The notes under the pieces were generated by a model. It had not been told where the DNA came from. It searched no databases and saw only the letters and a list, made by a program, of their open reading frames with translations. A program made the position numbers and the translations under genes. Positions 63,283 to 64,000 of a DNA stretch of 64,000 bases are shown here, piece after piece (position 1 is the first letter of the stretch; each line of letters starts with the position of its first letter). This stretch comes from Pyropia yezoensis (Eukaryota; Rhodophyta; Bangiophyceae; Bangiales; Bangiaceae), in NCBI GenBank assembly GCA_009829735.1, contig CM020618.1, positions 4,214,882 through 4,278,881 of the forward strand. Direction: 5' to 3'.

Positions 63283-63998
63283 GGGCGCTGCTTCCGCCAG
63301 TCGCCGACGCCGCCACGCACGGGTGCCGCCGCGGTGGCCCATCGCGCCTCGTCCACCGCTACCTGGACGGCGCGGGACGTAAATTCCGCGGGGGTGGTGG
63401 CCAGAACACCAAGCGCGTCGAACCCGTAGCGGCTGCCGACGCTAAAGCCTTGCTGCACCAGATCCACGTAGATGAGGGCGCCGTAAAAGAGGGCGACCTG
63501 CTCGCCCCGGCGTATCTTGCAGGTGGCATAGACGCCCAGGCCAGCGGCGCCGCCGTTGACGCGCGTGGGAGCGACGGCGAGGCGGGGGCTGACCGCCTCT
63601 GCGCACCGCATCTTATGAAAGTCTTCCGCCTGCAGGCTTGCGAGGTGCTCCAGGGGCCATCGGTCAATGGTCACGCCCGTCAGGCGGGGGATGAGCTGCT
63701 GCAGGAGGATGGGCCGCGACGCGACGGCGGTGGGGCTGGGGAGCAACCCCCCAGCGGGGCGCACGCTGGCGTGCCGCGGCGCCGCCCACTCGTATGCCAG
63801 CCAGCACAGCAGCGCTGGCGGCAGAGCCGAGTGCGCGGGCTGCCCGGCCGGCGCCTGCCGGCTCATCGTGTGGGGCGACGGACGGGGCAGGCTGGGGACG
63901 GGCGCCGTGTACGAGAGAGCATACGCCATGGCTGCCTGTGACTTGTACGTCAGGCGGCTGCGCAGGTCGCGCCGCAGGGCGTCCTCGGCCAGCACCCG
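63171..63998 (-). CDS. SET-like protein, 3' end replaced by LTR, 5' end outside window
   Basis: The minus-strand frame is open to the window edge. It contains LLCWLAYEWAAPRHASVRPAGGLLPSP, LQQLIPRLTGVTIDRWPLEHLASLQAEDFHK and GGAAGLGVYATCKIRRGEQVALFYGALIYVDL. The last is like the first strands of a SET domain (G.GvyA...I..Ge.v..Y.G..i), the fold of protein lysine methyltransferases. The NHxC and second half are absent: from 63282 downward the frame reads into the LTR fragment and ends CRGNRKKCKSHTRCL at 63171. The gene therefore appears truncated by the insertion. The SET assignment rests on one block and is moderate. Confidence 0.45.
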   Translation of the reverse strand, partial: RVLAEDALRRDLRSRLTYKSQAAMAYALSYTAPVPSLPRPSPHTMSRQAPAGQPAHSALPPALLCWLAYEWAAPRHASVRPAGGLLPSPTAVASRPILLQQLIPRLTGVTIDRWPLEHLASLQAEDFHKMRCAEAVSPRLAVAPTRVNGGAAGLGVYATCKIRRGEQVALFYGALIYVDLVQQGFSVGSRYGFDALGVLATTPAEFTSRAVQVAVDEARWATAAAPVRGGVGDWRKQRPVAKTTRAPSTQVGVVRKACLRCRGNRKKCKSHTRCL

Positions 63999-64000
63999 AC

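Overview
The window looks like nuclear DNA of a GC-rich eukaryote. Long open frames, few introns, GCC/GCG trinucleotide expansions, long G/C homopolymers, a chromodomain-bearing Ty3 retrotransposon and a eukaryotic CDC6 all point that way. A red alga of the Porphyra/Pyropia type would fit (very GC-rich, intron-poor, repeat-laden), but that placement is inference and nothing in the window proves it. No bacterial or organellar gene organisation is seen.

Layout. Three contigs appear to be joined by two 500-base N gaps (10590-11089 and 33288-33787). Contig A (1-10589) carries an ankyrin-repeat protein with a helical, glycine-zipper-like C-terminal half, then, on the minus strand, a CDC6 replication-licensing ATPase with large low-complexity inserts, then an extremely G-rich stretch with a 65-base poly-G run. 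Contig B (11090-33287) carries a transposase-like fragment with an array of GATATC-centred palindromes, a Cache plus C-type-lectin membrane receptor gene, an SSAT-like acetyltransferase, a 1.67 kb non-autonomous TIR element, a truncated lipoxygenase, a Ulp1-like protease followed by a second ORF, and most of a Ty3/gypsy chromovirus. Contig C (33788-64000) begins with a nearly exact inverted copy of 11090-25573 (to about 48270). It continues with a Pro-rich protein of unknown function, low-complexity genes, a foldback element, a multipass membrane protein, a GT25-like glycosyltransferase, a degenerate Copia reverse transcriptase, an LTR fragment and a SET-like gene cut by that LTR.

The 14.5 kb inverted repeat starts and stops at the two gaps. 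Its arms differ mainly by one-base changes in homopolymers, and which arm is intact alternates from gene to gene. The simplest reading is two copies (haplotigs or unmerged contigs) of one locus scaffolded head to head, not a biological palindrome. For each gene I therefore indicate which arm reads through.

The features most worth a second look are: (1) the Ty3 element, which has a 647-codon antisense ORF next to its 3' LTR and an exceptional density of short perfect palindromes, many centred on CAACTTG/CAAGTTG; (2) a Cache-lectin receptor whose membrane anchor lies after an in-frame UGA present in both arms; (3) the ankyrin/glycine-zipper protein, whose architecture resembles pore-forming or immune-type proteins. 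Apart from the transposon genes, neighbouring genes show no evident shared pathway.
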